From NCBI RefSeq assembly GCF_013364195.1, contig NZ_CP054918.1, positions 4,949,001-5,013,000 on the forward strand: a stretch of 64,000 nt of DNA, in the 5' to 3' direction. Origin of the DNA: Streptomyces sp. NA04227 (GTDB lineage: Bacteria > Actinomycetota > Actinomycetes > Streptomycetales > Streptomycetaceae). A program made the position numbers and the translations under genes. Below the pieces are notes generated by a model. It searched no databases and was not told where the DNA came from. It saw only the letters and a list, made by a program, of their open reading frames with translations. Shown piece after piece: positions 10,407-18,182 of the stretch (the stretch's first letter is position 1; the number at the start of each line of letters is the position of its first letter).

Positions 10407-11303
10407 TCAGGACTGGGCGGAGCCCAGGGCGGCCACAACTTCCTTGCGCAGGGCCGCTGTCGCGGGTGCGTCGCGGGCGTCCCGGTCGCGCGGGTGCGGG
10501 ACCTCGTGGACGGAGAGCAGCTCGCCCTGACCCAGGAGTACGAGGCGGTCGCCGAGGAAGAGGGCCTCGTCCACGTCGTGGGTGACGAAGACGACCGTGG
10601 CGCCGGTGCCGCGCAGTACCTCGATGAGCAGGTCCTGCATCTCGGTCCTGGTCCGGACGTCCAGCGCGCCGAAGGGTTCGTCCATGAGCACCGCGCGCGG
10701 TTCGGCGGCCAGGGCGCGGGCGAGCTGCACGCGTTGGCGCTGGCCGCCGGAGACCCGGTGCGGGAGCTGGCGCGGCCGGTCGCCGAGCCCCACCCGCTCC
10801 AGCCACTCGGTGGCCCGCACACGACGTTCCCTCCGAGCCAACCCCTTGATGGCTAGGGGGAGTTCGACGTTCGCGCGCAATGTCCGCCAGGGCAGCAGCG
10901 CGTCCTCCTGGAAGACCAGAGCCCGGTCGGCGGAGGGGCCGGTCAGCGGCGCCCCGTCCTGGCCGACGCGACCGTCGAGCGGCGCGAGCAGCCCGGCCAG
11001 CGTGCGCAGCAGCGTCGACTTGCCGCAGCCGGAGGGCCCCACGACCGTGACGATCTGCCCGGCCGCCACCTCCAGGTCGACCTCGCGCAGCGCCGGACGG
11101 CCGGGGCGGCCCAGCGTGACCCCGTCGAGGGTCAGTCGTGCGCCGCGCACCTCGCGGGCCGCGGAATCCTTCGCGGCCGGAGCCGGAGCCGGGTCCTGGT
11201 CTGCGGCCGGTCCCGTCACAGGGGCCGATGCCGGTTCCGTATCTGCGGCCGAGGGGGCGGGCGAACCCGAAGTCCCTTGCACAGTAAGCCGATTCACGTT
11301 CAC
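10407..11303 (-). CDS. ABC importer ATPase, SsuB/TauB/NrtD type
   Basis: A 298-residue ATPase with Walker A GPSGCGKST, Q-loop VFQEDALLPW, signature SGGQRQRV, Walker B AVLMDEPF and H-loop VTHD. The pattern, including ALLPW and DEPFGALD, is that of the nitrate/sulfonate/taurine importer branch. An unusual Pro/Ala/Asp-rich N-terminal extension of about 55 residues precedes the ATPase fold. The GTG start overlaps the permease stop (GTGA), so translation is coupled. It energises the adjoining permease. Confidence 0.92.
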   Translation of the reverse strand: MNVNRLTVQGTSGSPAPSAADTEPASAPVTGPAADQDPAPAPAAKDSAAREVRGARLTLDGVTLGRPGRPALREVDLEVAAGQIVTVVGPSGCGKSTLLRTLAGLLAPLDGRVGQDGAPLTGPSADRALVFQEDALLPWRTLRANVELPLAIKGLARRERRVRATEWLERVGLGDRPRQLPHRVSGGQRQRVQLARALAAEPRAVLMDEPFGALDVRTRTEMQDLLIEVLRGTGATVVFVTHDVDEALFLGDRLVLLGQGELLSVHEVPHPRDRDARDAPATAALRKEVVAALGSAQS

Positions 11304-12079
11304 TTGCCGCCCTCCCCACGGCCGGGCAGCCATCGGGTGGCCCGGCGTCCGGTCACTTCCACGGCGGTGGAGGTCAGCCAGCCGAGCGCGCCGATCGTGA
11401 CCATCCCGACGAAGACGCCCGGGTAGTCCACGACCGTGTAGTCCTGCCAGGTGCGGTAGCCGACTCCGTACTCGCCCGAGATCATCTCCGCCGAGATCAC
11501 ACAGATCCACGACACCCCGATGCCGACCGAGAGCCCGCCGAAGATCCCCGGCAGCGCGCCCGGCAGTACCACCGAGAACAGCACCCGCGGGCGCGAGCCG
11601 CCCATGGTGCGCACGGCCTCCTCCCAGACCGGTGCCAGCGCGCGCACCGCGTGCCGGGTGGAGACCAGGACCGGGAAGAACGCGGCGGTGCAGGTGATGA
11701 AGACGATGCCCTGCTCGTTGCTCGGGAACAGCAGGATCGCCACCGGTACGAGGGCGATCGCCGGGATCGGCCGCACCACTTCGACCAGCGGCCCGATCAG
11801 GTCCTCGGCCAGCCGAGAGCGCGCGGTCGCGGTGCCGACGATCACGCCGAGCACCGCCGCGAGGGCGAAACCGACGACGATACGCCGGACGCTGTCCGTC
11901 AGGTCCTGCCAGTACGCGCCGGTGCCGAGCCGGTCACCGAAGGCGTGCGCGACGTCCGTCACGGTCGGGAACTGCTCGAAGCGCAGCCACAGATTCACGT
12001 CCCGCGAGGTCAGGAACTGCCACAGGCCCAGCGCCACGGCCAGCGACAGCACCCGCAGCGCGTAGCGGTACCACCTCAT
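11300..12079 (-). CDS. ABC importer permease, SsuC/TauC/NrtB type
   Basis: A 259-residue inner-membrane protein of the BPD transport family with about six helices. The EAA loop reads WEEAVRTMGGSRPRVLFSVV, which contacts the ATPase, and the start overlaps the binding-protein stop (ATGA). Its size and GGSRPRVLFSVVLPGALPGI pattern match aliphatic sulfonate/taurine/nitrate permeases. Its partners are the lipoprotein upstream and the ATPase downstream. Confidence 0.92.
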   Translation of the reverse strand: MRWYRYALRVLSLAVALGLWQFLTSRDVNLWLRFEQFPTVTDVAHAFGDRLGTGAYWQDLTDSVRRIVVGFALAAVLGVIVGTATARSRLAEDLIGPLVEVVRPIPAIALVPVAILLFPSNEQGIVFITCTAAFFPVLVSTRHAVRALAPVWEEAVRTMGGSRPRVLFSVVLPGALPGIFGGLSVGIGVSWICVISAEMISGEYGVGYRTWQDYTVVDYPGVFVGMVTIGALGWLTSTAVEVTGRRATRWLPGRGEGGK

Positions 12080-13530
12080 GACCCGCCACCTCCGGCGGAC
12101 TTGACCGCCTTGGCGTACGACACGGTACGGGCGCCGGGGTGCTCGGCCACGTACGCCGCCGCCCCCGCCGGAGTCACGAAGGCCTTGAACTCGCCGTTAC
12201 CGGAGTCCTGTTGACCCTTTCCACTGCCGGTCGCCTCGCGCACCCATACCGCCTTGTCGGCGAACCACAGGGTTCCGGTGACCGCGTCGGGTACGTAGGC
12301 CGCCCGTATCCGCTTGGGGTCCGCAGCGCCAACCGCCTTGAGGAGCAGGTCCGGTGAGGCGAAGGAACGGGTGCGGCCGGCACCGGTTTCCCACAGTTCG
12401 CTCCGCGCCTTCGGGCCGGTCTTCGCGAGCTGCTGGGCGTACGGGGCGGCGCCGAGCGCGCGCTTGACGTACCGGTCGTCGACGAAGCCGTCGACGTCGA
12501 CGTCCTTGACCAGACCGGCCGACGCGAGCACCGGTACGTCCTTCTTCAGGGCGGCCACCAGCTGCGGCTTCACCGTCGGGTCGAAGGTCGCGATGCCGTG
12601 CGCGCCGTTGTAGAGGTACACCACCTCGGCGGGCAGCTTGGTAGCCTCCGCGACCTTCTCGGCGGCGGCCACCGGGTGGCTGTGCAGATAGTCGGTCGCC
12701 GTGTTCTGTGCCCGCAGGAAGGCCTCCAGTACGGCCGGCTTGTCCTTGGCGAAGTCCTCGCGGGCGGTGACCCCGTGGAAGGTGGGGAGGTTCAACTCGG
12801 CACCGTCGTACAGGGCCTGCGCCTTGTCCTGGTGGACGAGCAGCCCGGGCCAGGCCACGAACTGCGACAGCGCGTCCGCGCCGCCCGAGCCCAGCGCAGA
12901 AGCACCCACCGCCGGCTGCTGGTTGAGCTTGCGGATGTCCTCGTCCGCGTCCAGACCGGCACGCTGCAGCGCCCGTACGAGTGTGCCGTCCGCCGCCGAA
13001 CCGACGCTCGTGGAGACCTTCTTGCCCTTCAGGTCGGTCAGCGTCTTCAGCTTCGAACCCGGCTTGGTGACCACGGTGTTGAGGCCGCCGCGCAGGTTGT
13101 AGCCGGTCACCGAGACCAACTTGGTGGGACGGTTCAGCTGCTTGCCACGGGCGGCGTTGATCAGCAACGGGAAGTCGCCCATCGAACCGATGTCGATCTT
13201 CCCCGCCGTCATCTGCGCGGTGATCGGCGCCCCGGTCGCGTAGTCCTGCCACTCCACCTTGTAGGTCTTGCCGTCCCGCTTGCCCAGCGCCTTCAGCTCC
13301 TTCTCGAAGGCGCCGAGGGAGCGCAACAGGGTCCCGGCCGTCACGGTGTTGATGGTCTTGGACTGGTAGCCGACCGTGACGGTGACGGTCGAGTCGTCGC
13401 CGGAGGACCCGCACCCGGCCAGCGGGAGGGCGAGCGCGAGGGTGAGGGGGAGGACGAGGGGGAGGGTGAGCGCGGGGCGTGCGGTGCCCGCAGGGCGTTG
13501 GTGGGTGCGGGTAAAAGACCTGTGTGACAT
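12076..13530 (-). CDS. Lipoprotein substrate-binding protein (SsuA/NrtA-like) with extra C-terminal domain
   Basis: A 484-residue extracytoplasmic binding protein. The signal peptide ends in lipobox LPLAGC with Cys40 as the lipidated residue. The body (about 45-400) resembles aliphatic-sulfonate/nitrate/thiamine-precursor binding proteins (VGYQSKTINTVTAG, TDLKGKKVSTSVGSAADGTL). It is roughly 150 residues longer than a typical SsuA. The last 50 or so residues (FKAFVTPAGAAAYVAEHPG) look like a NosL-type module, a weak assignment made by eye. ATG 13530 lies 17 nt downstream of the ferredoxin stop. It should capture the substrate for the adjacent permease and ATPase. Confidence 0.85.
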   Translation of the reverse strand: MSHRSFTRTHQRPAGTARPALTLPLVLPLTLALALPLAGCGSSGDDSTVTVTVGYQSKTINTVTAGTLLRSLGAFEKELKALGKRDGKTYKVEWQDYATGAPITAQMTAGKIDIGSMGDFPLLINAARGKQLNRPTKLVSVTGYNLRGGLNTVVTKPGSKLKTLTDLKGKKVSTSVGSAADGTLVRALQRAGLDADEDIRKLNQQPAVGASALGSGGADALSQFVAWPGLLVHQDKAQALYDGAELNLPTFHGVTAREDFAKDKPAVLEAFLRAQNTATDYLHSHPVAAAEKVAEATKLPAEVVYLYNGAHGIATFDPTVKPQLVAALKKDVPVLASAGLVKDVDVDGFVDDRYVKRALGAAPYAQQLAKTGPKARSELWETGAGRTRSFASPDLLLKAVGAADPKRIRAAYVPDAVTGTLWFADKAVWVREATGSGKGQQDSGNGEFKAFVTPAGAAAYVAEHPGARTVSYAKAVKSAGGGGS

Positions 13531-13547
13531 GGGAGTTGACGAACCTC

Positions 13548-13775
13548 TCAGCGGAGCAGATAGGGCATGTTGACCGTGACGGCTCCGGTGGGACAGCGGG
13601 CCGCGCACGGGCCGCAGTACCAGCACTCGTCCACGTGCATATAGGCCTTGCCGCTCTCCTCGTGGATGGCGAGGGAGTCCAGCGGACACATGTCGACGCA
13701 CAGGGTGCAGCCGTCGATGCACTTCGACTCGTCGATGGTCACGGGCACATCGGCCCGCTGGGGCACCAAGGGCAT
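13548..13775 (-). CDS. Dicluster [4Fe-4S] ferredoxin, AprB-like
   Basis: A 75-residue protein with two complete 4Fe-4S motifs: Cys19, 23, 26 and 30 (CIDGCTLCVDMCP), and Cys51, 54, 57 and 61 (CWYCGPCAARCP). The arrangement resembles the beta subunit of APS reductase without its tail. The start at 13775 is chosen because GGAGAC lies about 6 nt upstream; a longer frame upstream is only Pro/Ala/Arg-rich. It is probably the electron donor or acceptor for the flavoprotein at the other end of the same operon. Confidence 0.9.
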   Translation of the reverse strand: MPLVPQRADVPVTIDESKCIDGCTLCVDMCPLDSLAIHEESGKAYMHVDECWYCGPCAARCPTGAVTVNMPYLLR

Positions 13776-13896
13776 GGCTGTCTCCAGTCGCCGGGCCGAC
13801 TGCCGTCCGAAGAAGGCACCAAGTCCCGTACGGAAGAAGGTGGTTGGGGAGAGATGTTGAGGGGGTGCTGCTGCGGAGAGAGGCGCGAAGGCCCGG

Positions 13897-14742
13897 TCAG
13901 CGGCAGCGGCAGGAGCGGGGGGCGGCCTCGCTCGCGCTCGGGGAGCCGCTCGCGAGAAGGTCACCGCTGGAGCGGTGCAACAGGCCGCTCATACTGATCC
14001 GGTCGCCGCGGAAGCGGATGAACTCCAGGTCCACCGGGCGTCCGTCGGCGAGATGGGTGAGGCGTTCCAGCATCAACACGGCAGCGCCGCGCGGAGCCCC
14101 GAGCACCGCCGCCGAGTGGGCGTCCGCCGTCACCGCCTCCAGGGTGATCTCGGCATGCCCGAGAGCGGTGCCCGTGAGGGCTTCCAGGAGCCGGAAGACG
14201 TCGTTGTGTTCCAGGTCGGCGCCGAGCAGCCCGGTGCCGATGTCCAGCGGCAGATAGGTCAGGTCGAGCGAGAGCGGGATGCCGTTCAGGCTCCGCAGCC
14301 GTTCGATGTACAGCACGTCCTCGCCCGGCGGCACCCGGAGGCGTTCGGCCACCGGCAGCGAAGCGGGGACCGGCCCGACCGTACGGACCTCGTTGGTGAC
14401 CCTGCCCTGTTCCCGCAGGGTCTCGGCGAGGCCCATCAGCCGTTCCAGACCGTGGGTGCACTTGTCGGCCACCACGACCGTCCCGACCCCCGGCAACCGC
14501 TTCACCAGACCCTCGGAACTGAGCAGTCCGAGCGCCTGCCGCACGGTGTTGCGGGTCGCCCCGTACTCGTCGGCGAGCGCCGCCTCGTGCGGCAGCACCC
14601 CCTCCGCGTACCCCCCGGTCAGTACCTGCCGACGCAGCAGGTCCGCGAGCTGCCGCGCACGGTCCGCACGCAGCCGCCGCCGGTGCGCGGCGACGGTTCG
14701 CGCCCCTGCTCCGGCGTGCTCACGAATGCGTTCGGCTGACAT
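13897..14742 (-). CDS. GntR-family regulator with UTRA ligand-binding domain
   Basis: A 281-residue regulator. An N-terminal winged helix-turn-helix (about 15-85, with ATRNTVRQALGLLSSEGLV and GVGTVV) is followed by a HutC-type UTRA effector domain (about 100-260). An alternative ATG lies at 14754. It is the first gene of the leftward ABC/ferredoxin/flavoprotein cluster, 121 nt before the ferredoxin, so it is the likely local regulator. The ligand is presumably the transported compound or a metabolite of it. Confidence 0.9.
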   Translation of the reverse strand: MSAERIREHAGAGARTVAAHRRRLRADRARQLADLLRRQVLTGGYAEGVLPHEAALADEYGATRNTVRQALGLLSSEGLVKRLPGVGTVVVADKCTHGLERLMGLAETLREQGRVTNEVRTVGPVPASLPVAERLRVPPGEDVLYIERLRSLNGIPLSLDLTYLPLDIGTGLLGADLEHNDVFRLLEALTGTALGHAEITLEAVTADAHSAAVLGAPRGAAVLMLERLTHLADGRPVDLEFIRFRGDRISMSGLLHRSSGDLLASGSPSASEAAPRSCRCR

Positions 14743-14900
14743 GCGAAGGACCATAACCAGGGCCCGCGCCGCGTGGTGTTGCCACAGTATTGCGCCATCT
14801 CCCGCCCCGGCTCGTACGCCTGTGACCTGTGGTTTTCCCGCCCGTGCAGGAAGATCTGCCAGTGCTGCGCCGCCTGTGCGTCCACAGTGCGGACGGGTCG

Positions 14901-14960
14901 GGGAGGCAGGGGAGTACGGCGGAGGCGGGGGAGTACGGCGGGAGGCAGGGGAGTACGGCG
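14901..14960. repeat. Three tandem 20-bp repeats in the GntR/SDR intergenic region
   Basis: Three successive copies of a unit close to GGAGGCAGGGGAGTACGGCG. They are followed at about 14979-15016 by repeated GACTCAAGAGG-type motifs. The rest of the 420-bp divergent region (14743-15163) shows no gene. It must contain the promoters for the GntR and SDR genes. Confidence 0.7.
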
Positions 14961-15163
14961 CGGGCGCCGTGGCCCAAGGAGGACTCAAGAGGGACTCAAG
15001 GGGGCTCAAGAGGGGAGGGGAACCGGGCGCGGCCGAGAAGAGACTGGGCTTCCGCTACGTCCGAGAACTTCCGCCCGTGGCGGGCCCGGAGGTGGCAGGC
15101 TTGGCGATGCCGGGCCGTCCGGGCCCGCGCCTCTGTTCCTTGCGTATCCACGGGAGGCAGTCA

Positions 15164-15904
15164 GTGTCGCGTCCGGTCACCATCGTCACGGGCGGCAGCC
15201 GCGGAATCGGCGCCGCCATCTGCGTCCGACTCGCCGCCGAGGGACACGATCTCGTCCTCGGCTACCACTCCGACGGCTGGGCCGCGGAGGAGACCGCCGC
15301 CCAGGTCCGCACGGCCGGAGTGCGCTGCCTGCCGCTGCGCGTCGACGTCGCCCAGGAGACGGAGGTGGAACGGACCTTCGACCGCGCCGCCACCGAACTC
15401 GGCCCCGTCACCGGCCTGGTCAACAACGCGGGCGTCACCGGCGTCACGGGACCGCTGGCCAAGGCCCAGACCGAGGACCTGCGCAGCGTCCTCGACGTCA
15501 ACGTCCTCGGCGTCCTGCTCACCTGCCGCCGCGCCGCCCGCGACATGACCGCCGCGGGCGGCGGCGCCATCGTCAACATCTCCTCCGCCGCGGCCACCCT
15601 CGGCAGCCCCGACGAGTACGTCCACTACGCGGCCAGCAAAGCGGCCGTCGACGCCCTGACCCTCGGCCTCGCCAAGGAACTCGGCCCCGACGGCATCCGC
15701 GTCAACGCGGTCGCCCCCGGCGTCGTCAACTCCGGCATCCACGCCGCCATGGGCGACCCGGACCGGGCGGCACGCATCGGGGCTACCTCGCCCCTGCGCC
15801 GCCCCGGCGAACCGGAGGAGATCGCCCACGCGGTGGCGTGGTTGCTGTCGCCGGAGGCTTCGTTCACTACGGGGGCGGTTTTGCGGGTGGCTGGGGGTAG
15901 GTGA
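15164..15904 (+). CDS. Short-chain dehydrogenase/reductase, FabG-like
   Basis: A 246-residue classical SDR. It has the NAD(P)-binding motif TGGSRGIG, the NNAG motif and the catalytic Ser-Tyr-Lys (ISS, then YAASK), and PGVV after the active site. GTG 15164 follows GGGAGG at a 6-nt spacing. It resembles 3-oxoacyl-ACP reductases and sugar or alcohol dehydrogenases, and the substrate is not predictable. It is a single gene, divergent from the GntR regulator, so it could belong to the same regulon (inference). Confidence 0.9.
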   Translation: MSRPVTIVTGGSRGIGAAICVRLAAEGHDLVLGYHSDGWAAEETAAQVRTAGVRCLPLRVDVAQETEVERTFDRAATELGPVTGLVNNAGVTGVTGPLAKAQTEDLRSVLDVNVLGVLLTCRRAARDMTAAGGGAIVNISSAAATLGSPDEYVHYAASKAAVDALTLGLAKELGPDGIRVNAVAPGVVNSGIHAAMGDPDRAARIGATSPLRRPGEPEEIAHAVAWLLSPEASFTTGAVLRVAGGR

Positions 15905-15919
15905 GGGGGCGTGCCCTGG

Positions 15920-15941
15920 GTCCGCCCCGGTCTGGGCGGAC
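15920..15941. terminator. Terminator hairpin between convergent genes
   Basis: Stem GTCCGCCC/GGGCGGAC with a 6-nt loop, between the SDR gene and the convergent PIN-toxin gene. AGGGAGCTCAGGA is directly repeated just to the right. Confidence 0.65.
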
Positions 15942-15985
15942 GGTTCAGGGAGCTCAGGAGCGGATGGTTCAAAAGGTCAGGGAGC

Positions 15986-16366
15986 TCAGGAAGTGAGATC
16001 CAGGACTCGGACCGGCCGTCCGCTCCACCGCTTCGGCTCGATGGTCGCGATGACCGCCCCGTCGGGCCGTTCCGGCGTCGGCTGTGCGGCGAATTCGCTG
16101 TGCGCCGTGGCCCAGCCCTCCAGCCCGGTCAGTGCGAGCGCGGCGGGAAGATCCAGTTCGAGCACGGTGACGGCCGGCAACGCGACGATGTGTTCGGCCG
16201 TGCCGGGCCGGGCGCGGTCGGCCTCTACGAGCGCACACGCAGGTGCGTACAGAAACCACCCCGCTTCGGAGTGCGCCCGGTGAATCAGCCTGGACGCCAG
16301 AGCGTTGCCGAGGCCTGCTGCGGCCATCGTCGAGTCGTCCATGACGATGTGGATGTGTTCGCTCAC
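15986..16366 (-). CDS. PIN-like toxin of a type II toxin-antitoxin pair
   Basis: A 126-residue protein whose layout fits a PIN-type ribonuclease. Acidic residues lie at the end of the first strand (MDDSTM), in a mid-protein ALVEADRARPG segment, and in PDGAVIATI near the end. The GTG start overlaps the stop of the preceding ribbon-helix-helix gene (GTGA), the usual antitoxin-first coupling. The toxin would cleave RNA in the cytoplasm when free. The active-site assignment is by eye, and the protein is more divergent than VapC. Confidence 0.65.
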   Translation of the reverse strand: MSEHIHIVMDDSTMAAAGLGNALASRLIHRAHSEAGWFLYAPACALVEADRARPGTAEHIVALPAVTVLELDLPAALALTGLEGWATAHSEFAAQPTPERPDGAVIATIEPKRWSGRPVRVLDLTS

Positions 16367-16620
16367 TGGTCGGTCACCTGGGCAAGGCGCCGATCCAACT
16401 CGTCGTCCATGGAGCGTTGTTCCGTGGCCGTCGGAGCGTATCCGTTCCACTTCTCCAGCACCCGGCGGGCCCGTTCCGCCCGTTCAGCCCGCTCCTGCGG
16501 AGTAAGCAGGCTTTCTGCCAGCTGGGACAGGTAGGCACGAAGGGACAGACCTTCGGCTGCCGCTATGGCGGCCAGCCGACTCTTGGCTTCCTCGGGGATT
16601 CGTACGTTGGCGTCGGGCAT
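16363..16620 (-). CDS. Ribbon-helix-helix antitoxin
   Basis: An 85-residue protein. Residues 4-40 fit an Arc/CopG fold: the DNA-contacting strand ANVRIPEEAK, then the helices SRLAAIAAAEG and SLRAYLSQLAES. A charged helical C-terminus follows that could wrap the toxin. The ATG at 16620 is supported by AAGGAG 8 nt upstream. A perfect 24-bp palindrome 27 bp upstream of the ATG is the obvious autoregulatory operator. Confidence 0.8.
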   Translation of the reverse strand: MPDANVRIPEEAKSRLAAIAAAEGLSLRAYLSQLAESLLTPQERAERAERARRVLEKWNGYAPTATEQRSMDDELDRRLAQVTDQ

Positions 16621-16646
16621 CACGAAACTCCTTCCCATGGCGTCTA

Positions 16647-16670
16647 GGGTACGGGTACGTACCCGTACCC
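16647..16670. promoter_or_regulatory. Perfect 24-bp palindromic operator of the toxin-antitoxin operon
   Basis: The palindrome consists of two GGGTAC hexamers followed by two GTACCC hexamers, giving four half-sites at 6-bp spacing and perfect dyad symmetry. It lies 27-50 bp upstream of the antitoxin ATG. This suits cooperative binding by ribbon-helix-helix dimers. Confidence 0.8.
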
Positions 16671-16727
16671 GGAAACCGTGGGAAGCCGAGAACGCGAGGG
16701 AAGCCGGGAAGCCGTGGATGAGCCACT

Positions 16728-16753
16728 GGGCGAGTCCCCGCAGGGACTCGCCC
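16728..16753 (-). terminator. Terminator hairpin after fahA
   Basis: Perfect 11-bp stem GGGCGAGTCCC/GGGACTCGCCC with a 4-nt loop, 18 nt beyond the fahA stop. It separates fahA from the toxin-antitoxin operon further left. Confidence 0.75.
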
Positions 16754-16771
16754 TCACCCCTCCTGCCCTAC

Positions 16772-18019
16772 TCAGCGAGCCCCCGTGATCCGCCCCCGCA
16801 CCTCGCCCAGCTCGACCCGGGTGCCGTTCGGCCCCGGTGCCCAGGCGGTCATGGTGACCTCGTCGCCGTCCTCCAGGAACGCCCGCTTGCCGTCGGGGAG
16901 TTCGAGGGGCTGCTTGCCGTTCCAGGTCAGTTCGAGCAGCGAGCCGCGCTCGGCCTCGGTCTCGCCGCTGACCGTGCCGGAGCCGTACAGGTCGCCGGTA
17001 CGCAGCGAAGCGCCGTTGACCGTCATGTGCGTGAGCTGCTGCGCCGCCGTCCAGTACATGGTCGAGAACGGCGGCTCGGAGACCGTGTGCCCGTTGATCG
17101 CCACGGTGATCCGCAGGTCGTACCCGCCCGGCTCGCCCTTCAGCTCCTCGGTGGTGTCGTCCAGGTAGGGCAGCAGCGCGTGCGTCCGCGCGGGCGGCGC
17201 GATACGGGCCTCCTCCAGCGCCTCCAACGGCGTGATCCACGCGGAGACCGAGGTGGCGAACGACTTCCCGAGGAACGGGCCCAGCGGCACGTACTCCCAC
17301 GCCTGGATGTCCCGGGCCGACCAGTCGTTGAGCAGCGTCAGCCCGAAGACGTGCTCCCGGAAGTCGGCGAGGGCGACGGTCTCGCCGAGCTGCGTGGGCA
17401 CACCGACCACGAATCCGACCTCGGCCTCGATGTCGAGCCGTACGGAAGGACCGAACACCGGCGTCGGGTCGGTCGGCGCCTTGCGCTGCCCGGAGGGACG
17501 CACGACCTCGGTGCCGGAGACGACGACGGTGCCCGACCGCCCGTGGTAACCGATCGGCAGGTGCTTCCAGTTGGGCGTCAGCGAGTCCTCGGCGTCCGGC
17601 CGGAAGATCTGCCCGACGTTACGGGCGTGGTTCTCGGACGCGTAGAAGTCGACGTAGTCCGCCACCTCGAAGGGGAGGTGGAGGCTCACGTCCGCGAGGG
17701 CGTGGAAGTGCGGCGTGACGATCGCCCGGTGCGCCTCCTCGGTCACCCACGAGATCAGCGCGGCCCGGACCTCGGTCCAGGTCGCACGCCCGGCGGCGAG
17801 CAGCGGGTTGAGACTGGGCCGCGCCAGCACGGCGGCGTGCGCCGAACCGAGCGCGGCGGCCACGGCACCGGCGTCGAGTACGTAGTCACCGAGGCGGACG
17901 CCCACGCGGGGGGCGTCGGACTCGGCGGGGGTGAACACCCCGTACGGGAGGTTGTGCGGCCCGAAGGGGTGGTCTTCGGGGAGGTCGAACGGGGTGGTCT
18001 GCGCCTGCTGCTCGGACAT
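16772..18019 (-). CDS. fahA: Fumarylacetoacetase
   Basis: A 415-residue enzyme matching the eukaryotic-type fumarylacetoacetate hydrolase over its full length. It catalyses the last step of tyrosine/homogentisate breakdown, giving fumarate and acetoacetate. Key residues align closely with the mouse enzyme: Asp124 and His131 (DFYASENHA), Glu198 and Glu200 (LDIEAEVG), and Asp232 (LLNDWSARD). It stands alone rather than next to hmgA or hppD. A perfect 14-bp palindrome lies 125 bp upstream and may be its operator. Confidence 0.97.
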   Translation of the reverse strand: MSEQQAQTTPFDLPEDHPFGPHNLPYGVFTPAESDAPRVGVRLGDYVLDAGAVAAALGSAHAAVLARPSLNPLLAAGRATWTEVRAALISWVTEEAHRAIVTPHFHALADVSLHLPFEVADYVDFYASENHARNVGQIFRPDAEDSLTPNWKHLPIGYHGRSGTVVVSGTEVVRPSGQRKAPTDPTPVFGPSVRLDIEAEVGFVVGVPTQLGETVALADFREHVFGLTLLNDWSARDIQAWEYVPLGPFLGKSFATSVSAWITPLEALEEARIAPPARTHALLPYLDDTTEELKGEPGGYDLRITVAINGHTVSEPPFSTMYWTAAQQLTHMTVNGASLRTGDLYGSGTVSGETEAERGSLLELTWNGKQPLELPDGKRAFLEDGDEVTMTAWAPGPNGTRVELGEVRGRITGAR

Positions 18020-18143
18020 CGGTCTCGCTGCCTCGCTTTCCGTGCGTGGTACGCGGTGGGGGTGGGGCTCTGGAGGGGGCCCTGGGGTGGTTCACGGTAT
18101 CGGGGGCGCCCTACGGGAGAACAGGGGGAGCACCGATTTCAGG

Positions 18144-18157
18144 ATCGAACGTTCGAT
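18144..18157. promoter_or_regulatory. Perfect 14-bp palindrome upstream of fahA
   Basis: ATCGAACGTTCGAT, perfectly symmetrical, 125 bp upstream of the fahA start. It is a candidate regulator-binding site. No regulator gene is adjacent. Confidence 0.45.
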
Positions 18158-18182
18158 TATTGGACGGTCGTGGTGCTGAACT

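Noticed and set aside
13776..13964. Longer N-terminus for the ferredoxin
   Set aside because: Pro/Ala/Arg-rich with no fold; a ribosome site precedes the ATG at 13775.
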